The notes under the pieces: generated by a model
Told to the model about the DNA's origin: nothing
Databases searched by the model: none
The model's input: only the letters and a program-made list of their open reading frames with translations
Assembly (NCBI RefSeq): GCF_000230995.2
Contig: NC_019973.1
Span: 1,488,001 to 1,552,000, forward strand
Length of the DNA: 64,000 nt
Direction of reading: 5' to 3'
From: Mesorhizobium australicum WSM2073
GTDB lineage: Bacteria > Pseudomonadota > Alphaproteobacteria > Rhizobiales > Rhizobiaceae
Shown here: piece after piece, positions 61,500 through 64,000 of the stretch
Layout: each line of letters starts with the position of its first letter
How positions within the stretch are numbered: the first letter of the stretch is position 1
Made by a program: the position numbers and the translations under genes

Positions 61500-62515
61500 C
61501 ACTCGCTCCTGGTGATCTTGGTGGTGCGCACCGGCGTGCCCGCATTGTCGACGCGACCGTCCGCGAAGGCGATCATCAGGCGCTGTGCCACCGGCAGCAT
61601 TGCGAGGATAGCGGCCATCCCCGCGGCTGGTTTGAACGTGAGCGTGACGGCCCCGGCGACCGGCGCTTGTCCGGACGCGTCGAAGATGACCAGCGGCGCG
61701 CCGGTTTCGACCACCGAAAGTGCCATCGCGGTCACCAGCTCCGAAGTCGGGTCGGCGCCGCGAAACAGGACAACACCGATCTGCGGGCCAAGCATCTCCA
61801 TCGGCCCGTGCCGCAACTGGCCGCCTTCGAGCGAAAAGCAGGGCAGCCGCGACAGTTCGGTCAAGCCAAGCGCCAGGGCTTCGGCCACGCCCTGCAGGCG
61901 GCGGCCGGAGGTGACGATCGTATCCACCTTGCCAATCGCGGCGAGTGCTTGGGCGATATCGCAATCCTGCGGAGCTTCGAGCATGGCAAGGGCAGGGGCC
62001 GGATCCTCCCCCAGAGCCGCCAGGATGGCCAGGTGCAGGGCCAGGGTCACGGTCAGGCTGCGGGTTGCGGCGAAAGCCAGCTCCGTGCCGCCGGCGCCGA
62101 CCAGGCAAGGCGCGGTGCGGGCGAGAAATGAACCGCCTTCGAGCGTCAGGCCGAAAACGTCCGAGCTGCCGCCGGCCTGCGCAAACCATCTGACGACTTC
62201 GGCGCTCTCGCCGGATTGCGAAGTCACAAGCACCGTCCGGTCCGCCAGCGGCAATGGTTGGCCGAGCTGCTCGGACAGTGGCAGCGCCAGCGCATCGATG
62301 CCGAGTGCACGATAGAGCGGCTCGACGGCACGGCCGACCGCGTGCGAGCCGCCCATGCCAAGCAGAAGCAGGCGGCCGCTCTTCCTGATCGAAGCGGCGA
62401 CGTCTGCCGCCATGGCAGCGTTGTTCTCGAACGAAGCACGCGCATCGGCGTGCTGGCGCGCCATTTCGCGGTCGATGGCGGTCAGTCCGGCCGGCCGTTC
62501 TTTATCTGCAGTCAT
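61499..62515 (-). CDS. SIS-domain sugar isomerase/deglycase-like protein
   Basis: This is a 338-residue protein with two SIS domains: LLLLGMGGSHAVGRAVEPLYR and LVTSQSGESAEVVRW in the first, and SLEGGQLRHGPMEMLGP in the second, as in the GlmS isomerase half and the FrlB/AgaS group. No glutaminase domain is present. With a PfkB kinase and a sugar ABC system, it may remove an amine from an Amadori-type or amino-sugar phosphate. ATG 62515 has AAAGG 6 bases upstream; 62521 is an alternative overlapping the permease stop. Confidence 0.82.
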   Translation of the reverse strand: MTADKERPAGLTAIDREMARQHADARASFENNAAMAADVAASIRKSGRLLLLGMGGSHAVGRAVEPLYRALGIDALALPLSEQLGQPLPLADRTVLVTSQSGESAEVVRWFAQAGGSSDVFGLTLEGGSFLARTAPCLVGAGGTELAFAATRSLTVTLALHLAILAALGEDPAPALAMLEAPQDCDIAQALAAIGKVDTIVTSGRRLQGVAEALALGLTELSRLPCFSLEGGQLRHGPMEMLGPQIGVVLFRGADPTSELVTAMALSVVETGAPLVIFDASGQAPVAGAVTLTFKPAAGMAAILAMLPVAQRLMIAFADGRVDNAGTPVRTTKITRSE

Positions 62516-62517
62516 GT

Positions 62518-63363
62518 TCATCCTTTCACACCGCCGCTGGTCAGGCCCGAGATCAGCGCCCGCTGCATGACGAGGCCGATCAGCACCGGCGGCAAGGCGG
62601 CCAGCACGCCAGCCGTGGCAATCAATCCGTAGTCGGAAACACGGCCGCCGGCCAAATCGGCGATGGCGACGGTGAGCGTCTTGGCGCGCTGGTCGGAGGT
62701 AAACAGCAACGCATAGAAGAATTCGTCCCAGGCCAGCAGCACGGCGAACAGTGCCGATGTCGCCATCACGGGCGCGGCCAGCGGCAAGGTGATGATGCGC
62801 AATGTCTGGAACAGGCCGGCGCCGTCGATCATCGCCGCGGCCTCGATCTCGCGCGGGATGGAATCGAAGCCGGATTTCATCAGCCAGGTGGTGAAGGGCG
62901 CCAGTATGGTGAGATACACAAGCGTCAGGCCGAAGACATTGTTGAGCAGGCCAAGATGCGACAGGCCCATATAGAGCGGCACGGCGAGCGCCACCGGCGG
63001 CAGCATGTAGGTGGCGATGACCATCGACAGCGACCAGCCGATCGACGGTGTGCGCGAAACCGCCCAGCCGGCGGGGATGGCCAAGGCGAGTGCCGCCAGC
63101 GTCGCCATGGCGGCGATCTCAAGACTGTTGCGCAGCGACGAGGTGAAGGCGGCGCCGGCGCTGTTTTCGGCCGTCGACAGCAATTGCCGGTAGCGGGAGA
63201 AGTCGGCTGCCTGCGGCCACCAGCGCAGCGGCTTGGCGGCGAGATCGACGGCCGGCGAAATGCTCATGATGAACAGCCAGGCGATAGGCGCCAGGATGAT
63301 CGCGGCAAGCAGCAGCGCGCAGGCATAAATGAAGACGGTGAAGGCGAGGCTCTTGCGCTCCAT
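62518..63363 (-). CDS. CUT1 sugar ABC transporter permease (MalG-like)
   Basis: This is a 281-residue inner-membrane permease with six helices and the EAA loop EAAAMIDGAGLFQTLRIITLP near residue 190. The N-terminus ERKSLAFTVFIYACALLLAAIILAPIAW is typical of MalG/UgpE. The ATG at 63363 overlaps the stop of the other permease by 1-4 bases. Substrate-binding protein not in the window; it is probably further along the operon beyond 64000. Confidence 0.88.
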   Translation of the reverse strand: MERKSLAFTVFIYACALLLAAIILAPIAWLFIMSISPAVDLAAKPLRWWPQAADFSRYRQLLSTAENSAGAAFTSSLRNSLEIAAMATLAALALAIPAGWAVSRTPSIGWSLSMVIATYMLPPVALAVPLYMGLSHLGLLNNVFGLTLVYLTILAPFTTWLMKSGFDSIPREIEAAAMIDGAGLFQTLRIITLPLAAPVMATSALFAVLLAWDEFFYALLFTSDQRAKTLTVAIADLAGGRVSDYGLIATAGVLAALPPVLIGLVMQRALISGLTSGGVKG

Positions 63364-64000
63364 CAGGCGGCGCTCCCGGCAGTCTTTCGCACCAGGGCGG
63401 CGTAGGCGACGGCGAGCAGTGTGACGAGCAAGGTGACGATCAGCGCCAGCGACGCGCCCGAGCCGGCGCGCTGGAAGGAGAACGCTTCCTGGTAGACGAG
63501 GATCGAGAGTGTTCGCGTGGTGTTTGCCGGACCGCCGCGTGTCATCACCCAAATGATATCGAAGACCTTGAAGGCCTCGATGGTGCGCAGCACCAGCGCC
63601 ACCATCAGCGGGCCGGCGAGATAGGGCAGGATGACGAAGCGGAAACGGTTGAACGGTCCCGCTCCATCGACGAGCGAGGCGGCGGTGATGTCACGCGGCA
63701 CCGCTTGGAGGGCGGCGAGCGCGATCAGCGCCACCAGCGGAAAGTTCTTCCAGCAGTCCGCAACGATGAGGGCAGCCAGCGCCGTTCCCGGCTCGCCGAG
63801 CCAGGACCGATAGGCGTCGATGAGGTGCAACTGCGTCAAGGCGGCATTCAGCGCACCATATTCGGGATTGTAGATCAGCCGCCACAGCGTGGCGTTGACC
63901 ACCGTGGGCAATGCCCAGGGCAGGATCATCAGGGCGCGCAGGATTGCGCGGCCGCGAAAGTCCTGGTTGAGCAGCAGGGCGGCGAGGACGCCGATCACCA
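63363..64000 (-). CDS. CUT1 sugar ABC transporter permease (MalF-like), N-terminus cut by the window
   Basis: This is a partial permease; at least 211 C-terminal residues are present and the frame stays open to the right end. The EAA-like loop is AASLVDGAGPFNRFRFVILP, and RALMILPWALPTVVNATLWRLIYNPEYG is the typical mid-region of MalF/UgpA. It pairs with the permease at 62518. Confidence 0.85.
   Translation of the reverse strand, partial: VIGVLAALLLNQDFRGRAILRALMILPWALPTVVNATLWRLIYNPEYGALNAALTQLHLIDAYRSWLGEPGTALAALIVADCWKNFPLVALIALAALQAVPRDITAASLVDGAGPFNRFRFVILPYLAGPLMVALVLRTIEAFKVFDIIWVMTRGGPANTTRTLSILVYQEAFSFQRAGSGASLALIVTLLVTLLAVAYAALVRKTAGSAA

Noticed and set aside
61500..62189. Upstream extension of the PfkB gene inside the SIS gene
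   Set aside because: The 230 extra residues are an off-frame reading of the SIS gene; the family N-terminus MRPLAVIGNVNVDL begins at 61499.

Overview
The window looks like chromosomal DNA of a Mesorhizobium-like member of the Rhizobiales. It is GC-rich. It carries the alphaproteobacterial PhyR-NepR-EcfG stress module, several HWE/HisKA_2 histidine kinases, a PhoB-type phosphate regulon, many ABC uptake systems, and two short palindromic elements of the kind scattered through rhizobial genomes. I see no rRNA, tRNA, CRISPR array, transposase or prophage gene. No sequence search was run, so family names rest on motifs and my reading of the proteins.

Layout. 0-5.5 kb: a small stress-type gene, a lipoprotein and a seven-PAS hybrid kinase. 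5.9-11.2 kb: pstS-pstC-pstA-pstB-phoU-phoB behind a Pho box with a TATAAT -10. 11.2-16.2 kb: a ROK repressor divergent from a xylF-xylH-xylG sugar transporter, with two candidate operators 84 bp apart. 16.2-29.2 kb: a general stress response island. It holds phyR divergent from nepR-ecfG, three HWE/HisKA_2 kinases, a receiver-only regulator, a Crp/Fnr protein and a set of small membrane or envelope genes. I count nine promoters matching GGAAC-N16/17-CGTT exactly in the window (eight here, one at the left edge), plus one near match.

29.2-34.1 kb: a sulfatase/phosphonate-esterase, a quinol dioxygenase-esterase-acetyltransferase operon and a membrane-type dipeptidase. 34.1-48.2 kb: a catabolic island with two FAD oxidoreductases, a GcvT-like protein, a polyamine-type ABC system, an amine oxidase, an aminotransferase and a Rieske oxygenase that has the Glu seen in CntA-type quaternary-amine oxygenases. 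A BetI-like TetR regulator lies inside it, and a shared TGAA-N6-TTCA dyad sits in three of its promoter regions. 48.5-54.2 kb: a small exported protein, a hybrid kinase, an OmpR-type regulator divergent from a winged-helix protein with a degenerate receiver, a 55-residue peptide and an L,D-transpeptidase. 54.3-59.4 kb: an RND efflux pump with its TetR repressor. 59.5-64 kb: a sugar ABC operon with SIS and PfkB proteins, cut by the window end.

How the parts fit. Phosphate limitation would act through PhoB on the Pho box. Stress would phosphorylate PhyR through HWE kinases, titrate NepR and free EcfG to read the GGAAC/CGTT promoters. The 34-48 kb island reads as uptake and stepwise demethylation, oxidation and transamination of a methylated amine; its substrate cannot be read from sequence.
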